11,860 bases of DNA from a candidate division WOR-3 bacterium. GTDB lineage: Bacteria > SDB-A. The stretch lies in NCBI GenBank assembly GCA_016926475.1, contig JAFGON010000062.1, positions 1 through 11,860 of the forward strand. Direction: 5' to 3'. A program made the translations under genes and the position numbers. The notes beneath the pieces were generated by a model. It worked only from the letters and a program-made list of their open reading frames with translations, did not search any database and had not been told where the DNA came from. Shown here one piece after another: positions 7,601 through 11,860 of the stretch (position 1 is the first letter of the stretch; every line of letters starts with the position of its first letter).

Positions 7601-8293
7601 TACAAAGAAGCCGAGAAACACTTCGACAAGAGTTTTGAAATCGCCAGTGAAAACGGTTTAAGCGAAGAAAAAGCAGCCGCTCACATAAACCTGGGAAATC
7701 TTCAGGCGATAAAGGGAAGAATAGCGGATGCTGAAAAACACTTTGACGAAGCACTGAAAATATTCAGAGAATCCGGCACAAGAGAAGGTGAAGTTTATTG
7801 TCTTTACAACATAAGCGAGATGAAAAAACACGAGGACAAATTCAACGAAGCTCTGAAATACACCGTTGAGGCCATGGAAATCGCGAAGGAAATCGGAAGC
7901 ATAAGATGGGAAATAAAAGTCTTGGCTCAAACCGGGGATTTGAAATACAGAATGTCCGAACCCGAGGAAGCCTTGGAGTCTTTTATCGAGGCTCTGAAAC
8001 TTTGTGAATTAAGAGAAGATTTGGAGACGGAGACTGAAATATTGTTTGAAATCGCAAAACTCTACAAAAGGATAAACGATTTTTCTAAAAGTCACGACTA
8101 CCTAGAAAAAGCATTTACTCTCTCTGAGAGAATCCAGAATCCGGCTCTGAGAAGCGACATAGCTTATAACATAGCCTGCCTCTTCGCCGACTGCGGTTCT
8201 TTCAACAAAGCAGCCAAGTATCTCGATGTCGTGATGAAACTCGGAGATAAAGAAGGCAAAGTCAAACTTTTCAGGGAAAAATACGGTTATTAA
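4691..8293 (+). CDS. Soluble adenylyl cyclase-like protein: two cyclase domains, P-loop NTPase, TPRs
   Basis: This 1200-residue cytoplasmic protein has the domain order of mammalian sAC (ADCY10). Cyclase domain 1 (about 22-165) has the metal aspartates Asp30 (FVDLGGF) and Asp80 (TFAGDAF). Domain 2 (about 210-395) has Asn218 in place of a metal Asp. It keeps Lys247 (LNKVDF), Thr311 (EWTCLG), Asn318 and Arg322 (VNTSAR), which match the adenine-recognition and transition-state residues of class III cyclases. One composite ATP-to-cAMP site is therefore predicted. An AAA_16/STAND-like NTPase follows, with Walker A GDAGIGKS (414-421) and Walker B IVFVDD (538-543); FRHAMLREAAY near 740 is typical of cyclase-linked NTPases. 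Eight TPRs fill 875-1194. I chose the ATG at 4691 because it shares ATGA with the antiporter stop and leads straight into the cyclase fold; the open frame upstream lies inside the antiporter gene. GTP specificity or a purely regulatory role cannot be excluded. Confidence 0.9.
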   Translation: MNNFLPVFISEKFSKNELNGKTRGSALFVDLGGFTKMTEMFFRKGDKGAEEISKQLLWIFDLPVKAVHGYRGHITTFAGDAFTAIFPEDDGSRAYSAASILTDFFQREGRRNTEIGELTFTCKSGVGQGEIEWEIIELDKKLNTYIFTGSAIENALKEIEDTGTGKIGWSGKREVDAGEPFQDAWSIPDDVVLKFIPQSILNAWNKSELRHATTVFVNLVRPERGNTSEVIRSIYNTADEFGGYLNKVDFGDKGTLALVLFGAPEARENPEDLALRFCVKLKKQISSLKIGVDSGLVYAGRTGGSERFEWTCLGNVVNTSARIMSSCKENEILVSDSVKKRVEKTAVFVQRGEVKFKGRSEPEKIYEITGLKNAKILSFKYKMVGRRDELKKLEDFTNKITVEKSNAGVCYIYGDAGIGKSRLVWELIENYKAQGVDISVMHLQCDETARYPWFPVSTWLIDFLNPDRRDLTTKNIAQELEGLGISGAAKKAWAISDIIGVSPGDKTYEEQNEERKKESQIFSLKEFVKVLSKKSPLIVFVDDLHSIDELTLEWLSALTRNVPDYPFAVVCTSRFDEKGGKPRINLDRRVKEMEIVLGSFETPELITDMFKGITGEEPSKPTTNYLLDNTGGNPFFLEQTIIFLKEREMLTGSPMTIDGKIERLPDSLNDLLTARLDSMDYELREIIKKAAVIGERFLVEILRCIIEESVKDELEFFLDKGEQGQIIARELNYENIYMFRHAMLREAAYQLYLPSERMILHGQIFEIAQKILSREIEIHTKLLLEQAEKAEQWSKWEEYAKDYVNIMLKKNANKESLRICGKLAKYYVKIGDYLKWAENELMTGKILKKTGQLKEAHDKIVGAIEKFGKNPDILAEAYNELGTVFLKDGEFDKALASFERALEYSKIIAGQKLESRTFGNFGVLYATKKNFEKALESYEKAKEIAVATGDKTSEALAMSNIGAILAQQNKYKEAEKHFDKSFEIASENGLSEEKAAAHINLGNLQAIKGRIADAEKHFDEALKIFRESGTREGEVYCLYNISEMKKHEDKFNEALKYTVEAMEIAKEIGSIRWEIKVLAQTGDLKYRMSEPEEALESFIEALKLCELREDLETETEILFEIAKLYKRINDFSKSHDYLEKAFTLSERIQNPALRSDIAYNIACLFADCGSFNKAAKYLDVVMKLGDKEGKVKLFREKYGY
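7313..8272 (+). repeat. Eight tandem 40-residue TPRs (120-base period) in the cyclase gene
   Basis: Residues 875-1194 of the cyclase-like protein split into eight consecutive blocks of exactly 40 residues, with no insertion or deletion. Repeat openings include AEAYNELGTVF, ALAMSNIGAIL, AAAHINLGNLQ and SDIAYNIACLF. In each, a small residue (Ala or Ser) falls at position 20, followed by an aromatic-rich second helix. The 40-residue period is that of the TPR_12/LGN-like subclass, which usually forms superhelical protein-binding surfaces. Nucleotide identity between units is low, so this is an old protein repeat rather than recent DNA duplication. Confidence 0.85.
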
Positions 8294-8318
8294 CCATATT
8301 TGACAGGGTCAAATATGG
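8294..8318 (+). terminator. Perfect 11-bp hairpin abutting the cyclase stop codon
   Basis: CCATATTTGAC (8294-8304) is perfectly complementary to GTCAAATATGG (8308-8318), with a 3-base AGG loop. The left arm begins at the base after the TAA. No T-tract follows (AGACCGG), so it is not a standard intrinsic terminator. It may mark the transcript 3' end, protect it from exonucleases, or belong to a small dispersed repeat. Confidence 0.5.
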
Positions 8319-8379
8319 AGACCGGAGCAAACAATCTATACAACTGATCTTATACAAAACACCAAATAAACTTATTTAG

Positions 8380-8398
8380 CAGGTTCAAATATGAGGTC
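8380..8398 (+). repeat. Imperfect copy of the hairpin right arm
   Basis: CAGGTTCAAATATGAG (8380-8395) repeats CAGGGTCAAATATGGAG (8304-8320) with one substitution and one deleted base, 76 bases downstream. It lacks the left arm. The surrounding gene-free stretch 8319-8489 shows no coding potential, only AT-rich sequence with short inverted repeats. Confidence 0.4.
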
Positions 8399-8466
8399 GC
8401 AGTTTAAGAATTTGTGAACATTAGATTTATAAAGTTTAGAAAATTTGTTTACTTTCGCTCAATCAA

Positions 8467-8508
8467 AATCTTTTAATTCAAAAAAGATTGAAAGAAACCA
8501 GTTCTTTC
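8467..8508 (-). terminator. Possible terminator of the acetyltransferase gene
   Basis: On the minus strand, downstream of the GNAT stop, GAAAGAA (8508-8502) pairs with TTCTTTC (8496-8490) around a 5-base loop and is followed by AATCTTTTTT. That tail lies within a second weak hairpin: AATCTTTT at 8467-8474 pairs with AAAAGATT at 8482-8489. The stems are AT-rich, so this is tentative. It could also act on plus-strand readthrough. Confidence 0.35.
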
Positions 8509-8535
8509 TTTGAGATTATACCTCAAAAGACAAAG

Positions 8536-9018
8536 TCAATATTTTAACTCGTTGCCGAAGAGGTTTATCTTTGTGGAAGTCTGAGGTTTTGTCTTTTTTA
8601 CCTCGATGAGGTTCAACACGTCGTATCCTTTTTTCTTTAGGAACCTCAGCATTTGACGGTTGTCGGGGTGTACCCATATATAGAGCTGATCCGCTCCATG
8701 TTCTTTGGCGTAATTCTCCGTGAAGTCGAAGAGCATTGACGCGTTTTCGAAACCTCTGAATTTTCTGTCTACGAATAGCCATTCAAGCCAGTGGGTTTCG
8801 GCCTCGGACTTCAGAACCGAAAAACCCATGAGCATTTCATCGTCGTAAAGACCGAAGACTGTCCTGTTTTCCGTGAAATACTGCGCGGTTTCATCGTAAG
8901 CGTCTTTGATGGTGTATTCGACAGGTGATTTGTTCAGTTTTGCCAGGATCTGCCTGAATTCATAGACCATGAGGACGAGTTCGGATCCGGGAGTTTCAAG
9001 ACAGCGGATTTCTTTCAT
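8536..9018 (-). CDS. GNAT-family N-acetyltransferase
   Basis: This 160-residue protein is predicted to transfer an acetyl group from acetyl-CoA to an amine; the substrate is unknown. The core runs over residues about 54-132: the beta strand MGFSVLKS, the central strand and acetyl-CoA loop WLFVDRKFRGFENASMLF (80-97, where R-x-x-R-G-x-x-N-A replaces the usual R/Q-x-x-G-x-G/A), and the motif B-like HPDNRQMLRFLKKKGY (117-132). Length is normal for a single-domain GNAT. The ATG at 9018 is supported by GAGG at 9030-9027, eight bases upstream. The gene is convergent with the cyclase operon and seems to be transcribed alone. The divergence in the pyrophosphate loop lowers certainty about activity, not about fold. 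Confidence 0.82.
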   Translation of the reverse strand: MKEIRCLETPGSELVLMVYEFRQILAKLNKSPVEYTIKDAYDETAQYFTENRTVFGLYDDEMLMGFSVLKSEAETHWLEWLFVDRKFRGFENASMLFDFTENYAKEHGADQLYIWVHPDNRQMLRFLKKKGYDVLNLIEVKKTKPQTSTKINLFGNELKY

Positions 9019-9155
9019 AATAACAGCCTCGCATCGAATAATTCCAATTATATTTTATAACCAAGAATAAAAAAACAAAACGATTTTTTACTGATATAAA
9101 CTCGTTTCTGGTGTGCGCAGTCGTATTAAAATCCACGCATTGTGATCAATATTTA

Positions 9156-9173
9156 TTCGAATGCCCATTCGAA
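9156..9173. repeat. 18-base palindrome, 8-bp arms
   Basis: TTCGAATG (9156-9163) is the exact reverse complement of CATTCGAA (9166-9173), with CC between. It lies in decayed intergenic DNA upstream of the GNAT gene and past the end of the M1-like remnant. It could be an operator or a chance palindrome; no second copy was seen in the window. Confidence 0.4.
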
Positions 9174-9203
9174 GATTCCGTTTATATGGTCCATCCGTAA
9201 AAA

Positions 9204-9440
9204 TTAAAGGCAGAAAAAAATTGAATCGAGGTTATATATGCGGCTTTCAAATACAATTTCCGTGCTTTCAGAGAAAAAACTTCTATTCGGAAATAATTCC
9301 AAGTTTACATTATAGTGAATATAATCAATGTCATGGACATCTATAAGTGCTGGAGTCATTTGATTTTTGATTTCATTTGGATTGTTGTAGGCATGATATT
9401 CGTTAAACAAAGATAGAGAAATTACAATCAAAGGAATAAT
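9204..9440 (-). pseudogene. Remnant of an M1-family metallopeptidase N-terminus
   Basis: A minus-strand frame opens after a stop at 9446-9444 and ends at a TAA at 9206-9204. It translates to a hydrophobic, signal-peptide-like start (PLIVISLSLF), a spacer, and then IDYIHYNVNLELFPN followed by FFSESTEIVFES. That order and spacing resemble the first beta strands of the M1 aminopeptidase N-terminal domain (hYdlxlxl ... GxxxIxFxx). It has only a TTG or ATT as possible start. Beyond the TAA the same frame continues for 18 codons (FLRMDHINGIFEWAFE) to another stop. The catalytic HExxH domain is absent. I read it as a decayed or truncated gene copy. The family call rests on pattern recognition alone. 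Confidence 0.4.
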
Positions 9441-9525
9441 GTTTTATATATCGCTTGACGAATTATTCCCGACTGCGGAAGAGTACAGTGAACATCATCT
9501 TGCGACAGAAGGATTCATAGCGTGA
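9439..9525 (+). CDS. Possible 28-codon small ORF upstream of the GrpB gene
   Basis: ATG at 9439 to TGA at 9523-9525 encodes a 28-residue acidic peptide beginning MFYISLDELFPTAEEY. An AAAGGA precedes it by only three bases, which is too close for good initiation. An ATG directly after the stop opens a 12-residue hydrophobic peptide (MVVLAVSLLLFV). Composition is protein-like, but it could be a gene remnant or chance. The remainder of 9019-9603 holds no supported gene beyond the M1-like remnant and the palindrome. Confidence 0.15.
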   Translation: MFYISLDELFPTAEEYSEHHLATEGFIA

Positions 9526-9603
9526 ATGGTCGTCCTGGCCGTCAGTCTTCTGTTGTTTGTCTGAAATAATCTTAAAACTGAAAAAAATTGAAAGGACTTG
9601 TTT

Positions 9604-10143
9604 ATGGTTATTATCGAATACTCCCGGAATTGGCCAAAACAGTTCAGCCTGATAAGAGTCGAACTTGAAAAGCATTTAAGCAACTTTGTAAGGATTGAGC
9701 ATATAGGAAGCACTTCGATTCCAGGGATGAAGGCAAAACCTGTTATCGATATCGATATCGAGATACGGGACATGAATATTTTTGAATTGACAAATAGCGA
9801 ACTCGGAAAAATCGGTTATTATCACAACGGGGATCAGGGAATACCCGGCAGGGAAGCATTCAAAAGAACAGGTGACGACAATCACCAGATTTTCGACAAT
9901 ATAGAGCATCACCTTTACATCTGCCCTTCAGATTCAGTTGAACTGAGCAATCATCTTCTGTTCAGGGATTATTTAAAAAAACACAGGGAATACGCGGACA
10001 GATACAACAGCATCAAACTTGAAATACTTTCAAAACATGGCGAAAAAAACCTTGAAAAGTACATCGAAGTGAAAGAAAACGAATACAGATGGTTTTTCAC
10101 GGAGGTCATCGAATTGAGTAGAAAGGGAAAAAAGAAAGCATGA
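9604..10143 (+). CDS. GrpB family protein (UPF0157, nucleotidyltransferase fold)
   Basis: This is a 179-residue cytoplasmic protein. The family signature is clear: HIGSTSIPGMKAKPVIDI (33-50), with Asp49 and Asp51 where nucleotidyltransferase-fold proteins carry metal-binding acids. It is followed by the G-x-x-G-x-x-G-R-E and HHLYICP segments typical of this group. Some GrpB proteins are fused to dephospho-CoA kinase, but this one stands alone at normal length. Its biochemical role is not established. I chose the ATG at 9604, seven bases after AAAGGA (9591-9596); an in-frame TTG at 9598 is too close to it. The stop shares ATGA with the next gene, so the two are probably co-translated. Confidence 0.88.
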   Translation: MVIIEYSRNWPKQFSLIRVELEKHLSNFVRIEHIGSTSIPGMKAKPVIDIDIEIRDMNIFELTNSELGKIGYYHNGDQGIPGREAFKRTGDDNHQIFDNIEHHLYICPSDSVELSNHLLFRDYLKKHREYADRYNSIKLEILSKHGEKNLEKYIEVKENEYRWFFTEVIELSRKGKKKA

Positions 10144-10664
10144 AATTATTTTATCCAATTATTTTGATCTTTACCGTCTCGGCATCGGTTTTTGCCTGCG
10201 GCAGAATTGGCCGTAATGTTAAGAAGGGCTTCAAATCCATAAAAGAGTATGCATCGGGAAGAATTGACCAAGTCGCCGAAAAGGTGTTTCCGGTGTTTGA
10301 CTCAGACACGCCTGACACCGAGAACAACAGACGCAGATTTATAGAATTCATAGGGGTCGATCTGACCCCGGACATAAGAAGCATATACTGTTTTGACGAC
10401 GCGATTGGAGCCGATAGGGACTACATGTTCGCCTTTGACTGTTTACCCTCGACTTCGGAGAAGATAATCATTAGGCATAGATTGACCATTGACACCGTGA
10501 ATTCCGACAACGGCTTTTTCATGCAGGACGATTTTGAATGGTGGGACAAGGAGAAGATTGCGGAACTCGATAAATACTCCTGGACCGACGGAGCCCGTAA
10601 CCACAAGTATTACTGGTACGACAATTTAAACGGAAAAGCGTACTTCTTCGAGTTTGACATGTAA
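10140..10664 (+). CDS. Predicted lipoprotein of unknown function
   Basis: I do not recognise this 174-residue protein. The N-terminus has a lysine, a hydrophobic stretch and the lipobox VFAC, giving Cys20 as the lipidation site, so it should be membrane-anchored on the periplasmic side. A basic segment follows (about 21-50), then an acidic and aromatic-rich C-terminal half with WW, YSW and YYWYDN clusters. Nearly all of its beta-prone hydrophobic stretches are short, so there is no further membrane segment. The ATG overlaps the GrpB stop by four bases and has only a poor Shine-Dalgarno, which implies coupling. A VOC gene follows 13 bases after the stop. Confidence 0.75.
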   Translation: MKLFYPIILIFTVSASVFACGRIGRNVKKGFKSIKEYASGRIDQVAEKVFPVFDSDTPDTENNRRRFIEFIGVDLTPDIRSIYCFDDAIGADRDYMFAFDCLPSTSEKIIIRHRLTIDTVNSDNGFFMQDDFEWWDKEKIAELDKYSWTDGARNHKYYWYDNLNGKAYFFEFDM

Positions 10665-10677
10665 CAGGGAGGTTTTA

Positions 10678-11046
10678 ATGGCTGATCTTATCAACTGGTT
10701 CGAGATTCCGGTGAATGATTTCGACAGGGCTGCGGAATTCTACGGAAGAATATTGAATGGTGAAGTGATAAAAGAGGATTTTGCGGGGACAATGATGGGT
10801 TTTCTTCCCATGGAAGGCGACGGAATCGGAGGAGCCATTTCAAAAGCAGAGGGTTTTGAACCTTCTGATGAGGGTACGCTGGTCTACTTCAACTGCGGGG
10901 AAGACCTCGCACCTACACTGGAAAGAATTGAATCTGCCGGTGGAAAAGTTGTTGTTCCCAAAACATTGATATCCCCTGAAATAGGTTATTTCGCGATATT
11001 TATAGACACCGAAGGAAATAAATTAGCCCTGCATTCTAAGAAATAG
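10678..11046 (+). CDS. VOC-superfamily (glyoxalase/dioxygenase-like) protein
   Basis: This 122-residue protein has a single vicinal-oxygen-chelate domain made of two beta-alpha-beta-beta-beta modules. Module 1 opens with INWFEIPVNDFDRAAEFYG (5-23), the usual start of the family. The C-terminus GYFAIFIDTEGNKLALHS (103-120) carries the D-x-x-G-N turn. Members include glyoxalases, fosfomycin-type resistance proteins and dioxygenases. Many small single-domain members like this one have no known reaction, and I cannot confirm that all metal ligands are retained. AGGGAGG at 10666-10672, five bases before the ATG, is the strongest ribosome binding site in this cluster and fixes the start; an ATG at 10654 lies inside the lipoprotein gene. 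No intrinsic terminator is visible after the stop. Confidence 0.85.
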   Translation: MADLINWFEIPVNDFDRAAEFYGRILNGEVIKEDFAGTMMGFLPMEGDGIGGAISKAEGFEPSDEGTLVYFNCGEDLAPTLERIESAGGKVVVPKTLISPEIGYFAIFIDTEGNKLALHSKK

Positions 11047-11052
11047 CTAAGA

Positions 11053-11494
11053 TAATTGCACACGAAAATCATTACATATTTTTTTAAGTATTTATCTCAA
11101 TTCATTTCATCAAAGTTTCCGCACTTGCATCTCTAACAATAATTGTTCTTACTCTTCTATTCCGCTCTAAAATACCATTTACTATTTATTTACTCCCTGC
11201 ACCCATACCACGATTTGCTTTCCTTTTTCCTCCAAAATAACTCTCATCCAATTCAATTTCTCCTTTGAATCTCCTTATATTCTTCATACAAATTTCAGCA
11301 ATTTTCAATCTTATCATTTTATAAAATTTGTTGGCCGTATTTCCATGAACCTTTGCATAATCTTCTGCTTGTAACGCTGGTTTTCAAAGTGAAAATGCAC
11401 GGAACAAATCATTTATCTGCTTATTTGTTTCTTCGAGTATTTCACTTTCATGCACTAAAATCATTTCAGTTTTCAATAATTGCATGTGCAATTA
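11053..11494. mobile_element. Possible internally deleted IS with 10-bp inverted ends
   Basis: TAATTGCACA at 11053-11062 is repeated in inverted orientation at 11494-11485, bracketing the transposase remnant in a unit of about 440 bases. One mismatch further out, G at 11051 also matches the base complementary to 11496. The adjoining eight bases (ATAGCTAA and ATAGATCT) agree at five positions, which is weak support for the 8-bp target duplication typical of IS1595 elements. The right arm is also part of a local palindrome (AATTGCA, TG, TGCAATT at 11478-11493), so chance is possible. Confidence 0.3.
11102..11485 (-). pseudogene. Degenerate IS1595-family (IS1016-like) transposase
   Basis: In one minus-strand frame the protein has an N-terminal helical part (NKQINDLFRAFSL), then GNTANKFYKMIRLKIAEI, and then GEIELDESYFGGKRKANRGM. 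That last segment is the hallmark first catalytic Asp region of IS1595-family DDE transposases (usually G-E-V-E-x-D-E-S-Y-F-G-G-x-R-K-G-x-R-G-R-G). It continues after a stop with IVNGILERNRRV and VRDASAETL, again as in the family. The frame is broken by TGA at 11386-11384 and TAA at 11188-11186 and ends at TGA 11104-11102. The C-terminal half, with the second Asp and the final catalytic acid, is missing. It cannot be active. Confidence 0.8.
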
Positions 11495-11496
11495 CC

Positions 11497-11773
11497 ATAG
11501 ATCTTTGCATGTTTGTTTTCAAGTAGTTGCCACTGCGTCAGGTTTGTTACAGAGTTATTGATTGAACGTCGAATATAGATTGGAATATGCGGAATTTTGG
11601 TTTTGATAGCTCTAAAACAAAAATGTCTATGGCCATGAAAATTAGAGCTGACAGAAGCTATAAAATTGCAGACAATCCAAGAATTCGGAAAATCAACTTA
11701 TTTCATATATCTGTAATTTTTCTGCCATGGATAAGGGGGGGCTATAAGCCCCCTATTGTTAAATCATCTTGTA
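11497..11773. other. Stretch with no supported gene
   Basis: This AT-rich stretch holds no convincing gene. A minus-strand frame is open for about 74 codons (11697-11476) but has no ATG or GTG start. An opposing plus-strand frame from 11587 runs through the GC hairpin and over the end of the right-edge gene. Neither resembles a family I know. An 8-bp inverted repeat (AGCTCTAA at 11608-11615, TTAGAGCT at 11642-11649) is present. The region may be decayed sequence beside the IS remnant. Confidence 0.4.
11737..11753 (-). terminator. GC-rich hairpin downstream of the right-edge gene
   Basis: GGGGGCT (11737-11743) and AGCCCCC (11747-11753) form a 7-bp stem with a 3-base loop, 20 bases past the stop of the minus-strand gene. 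On the minus strand the tail is CCTTATCC, not a T-tract, so termination would be imperfect. Position and strength still make a 3'-end role likely. Confidence 0.55.
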
Positions 11774-11860
11774 TCAGTTTACTATCGAGAACTTCTCAGA
11801 AACCGTTTTTCCAGGAACAGTCAGCAGCATTATGTAGTTGCCGGAAGTAACTCCGTCAGA
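11774..11860 (-). CDS. C-terminus of an exported protein with sorting/FlgD-like end, start beyond window
   Basis: The last 28 codons before a TGA at 11776-11774 are visible, and the gene continues past the right edge. The visible peptide contains SGNYIMLLTVPGKTVSEKF and ends IVN. The pattern S-G-x-Y-x-x-x-L ... K-x-x-x-K/E-K-hydrophobic at the extreme C-terminus is typical of type IX secretion-type sorting domains and FlgD-like Ig modules that end many secreted proteins in Bacteroidota, Fibrobacterota and WOR-3-like genomes. The final residues are not the usual Lys/Arg. The catalytic or main part of the protein cannot be seen, so no function is proposed. Confidence 0.6.
   Translation of the reverse strand, partial: SDGVTSGNYIMLLTVPGKTVSEKFSIVN

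Noticed and set aside
8319-8489. Searched for a tRNA or small structured RNA after the cyclase operon.
   Set aside because: Only short AT-rich inverted repeats were found, with no cloverleaf or T-arm consensus.
9161-9346. 61-codon plus-strand frame in the intergenic region.
   Set aside because: It starts inside the palindrome, has no ribosome binding site, and runs antisense to the M1-like remnant without any family resemblance.
11384-11386. In-frame TGA in the transposase read as evidence for an alternative genetic code.
   Set aside because: The same frame also contains a TAA and lacks its C-terminal half, and TGA serves as the stop of several intact genes here (antiporter, GrpB). Decay explains it.
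11605-11620. Minus strand reads GTTTTAGAGCTA, identical to the first 12 bases of the S. pyogenes Cas9 CRISPR repeat.
   Set aside because: There is only one copy, with no spacer-repeat periodicity, no anti-repeat partner and no cas gene. A 12-base match in AT-rich DNA is chance.

Overview
This window looks like a chromosomal stretch from a Gram-negative-type environmental bacterium, moderately AT-rich. It carries a meso-diaminopimelate epimerase gene (DapF; peptidoglycan and lysine synthesis), two lipoproteins with type II signal peptides, and two secreted proteins cut off by the window edges. The left one has Asp-box beta-propeller repeats. The right one ends like the C-terminal sorting or FlgD-like modules of the Bacteroidota/Fibrobacterota/WOR-3 assemblage. 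A candidate phylum of the WOR-3 type would fit, but no marker gene here fixes the taxonomy.

Layout. Positions 1-1173 (minus) hold the N-terminal 391 residues of a secreted Asp-box protein. A 219-base divergent intergenic region separates it from a tight plus-strand operon at 1393-8293: dapF, a TPR lipoprotein, a CPA2 cation:proton antiporter with a C-terminal PTS EIIA-like domain, and a 1200-residue protein built like mammalian soluble adenylyl cyclase (two cyclase homology domains, a P-loop NTPase and eight perfectly spaced 40-residue TPRs). The four genes overlap by 11, 8 and 4 bases. A perfect 11-bp hairpin begins right after the cyclase stop codon. Next come a minus-strand GNAT acetyltransferase (8536-9018), about 585 bases of decayed DNA that includes a probable M1-peptidase N-terminal remnant, and a second plus-strand cluster at 9604-11046: a GrpB-family protein, an unrecognised lipoprotein and a VOC-family protein. 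A broken IS1595-family transposase (minus, 11102-11485) follows, then a stretch with no supported gene, a GC-rich hairpin, and the last 28 codons of a minus-strand exported protein at the right edge.

The main point of interest is the antiporter-cyclase pair. The antiporter stop and cyclase start share an ATGA, so the two are probably made together. The antiporter carries a type-2 EIIA domain that keeps its candidate phospho-histidine (His505). The cyclase keeps the residues for one composite catalytic site, with metal aspartates from domain 1 and Lys/Thr/Asn/Arg from domain 2. It appears to lack the two basic residues that bind bicarbonate in mammalian sAC. This suggests, as inference only, a system linking phosphotransfer state, cation/proton exchange and cyclic-nucleotide signalling. 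It resembles the sAC/sperm Na+/H+ exchanger partnership in animals and the PTS-potassium and PTS-cyclase links known in enteric bacteria.
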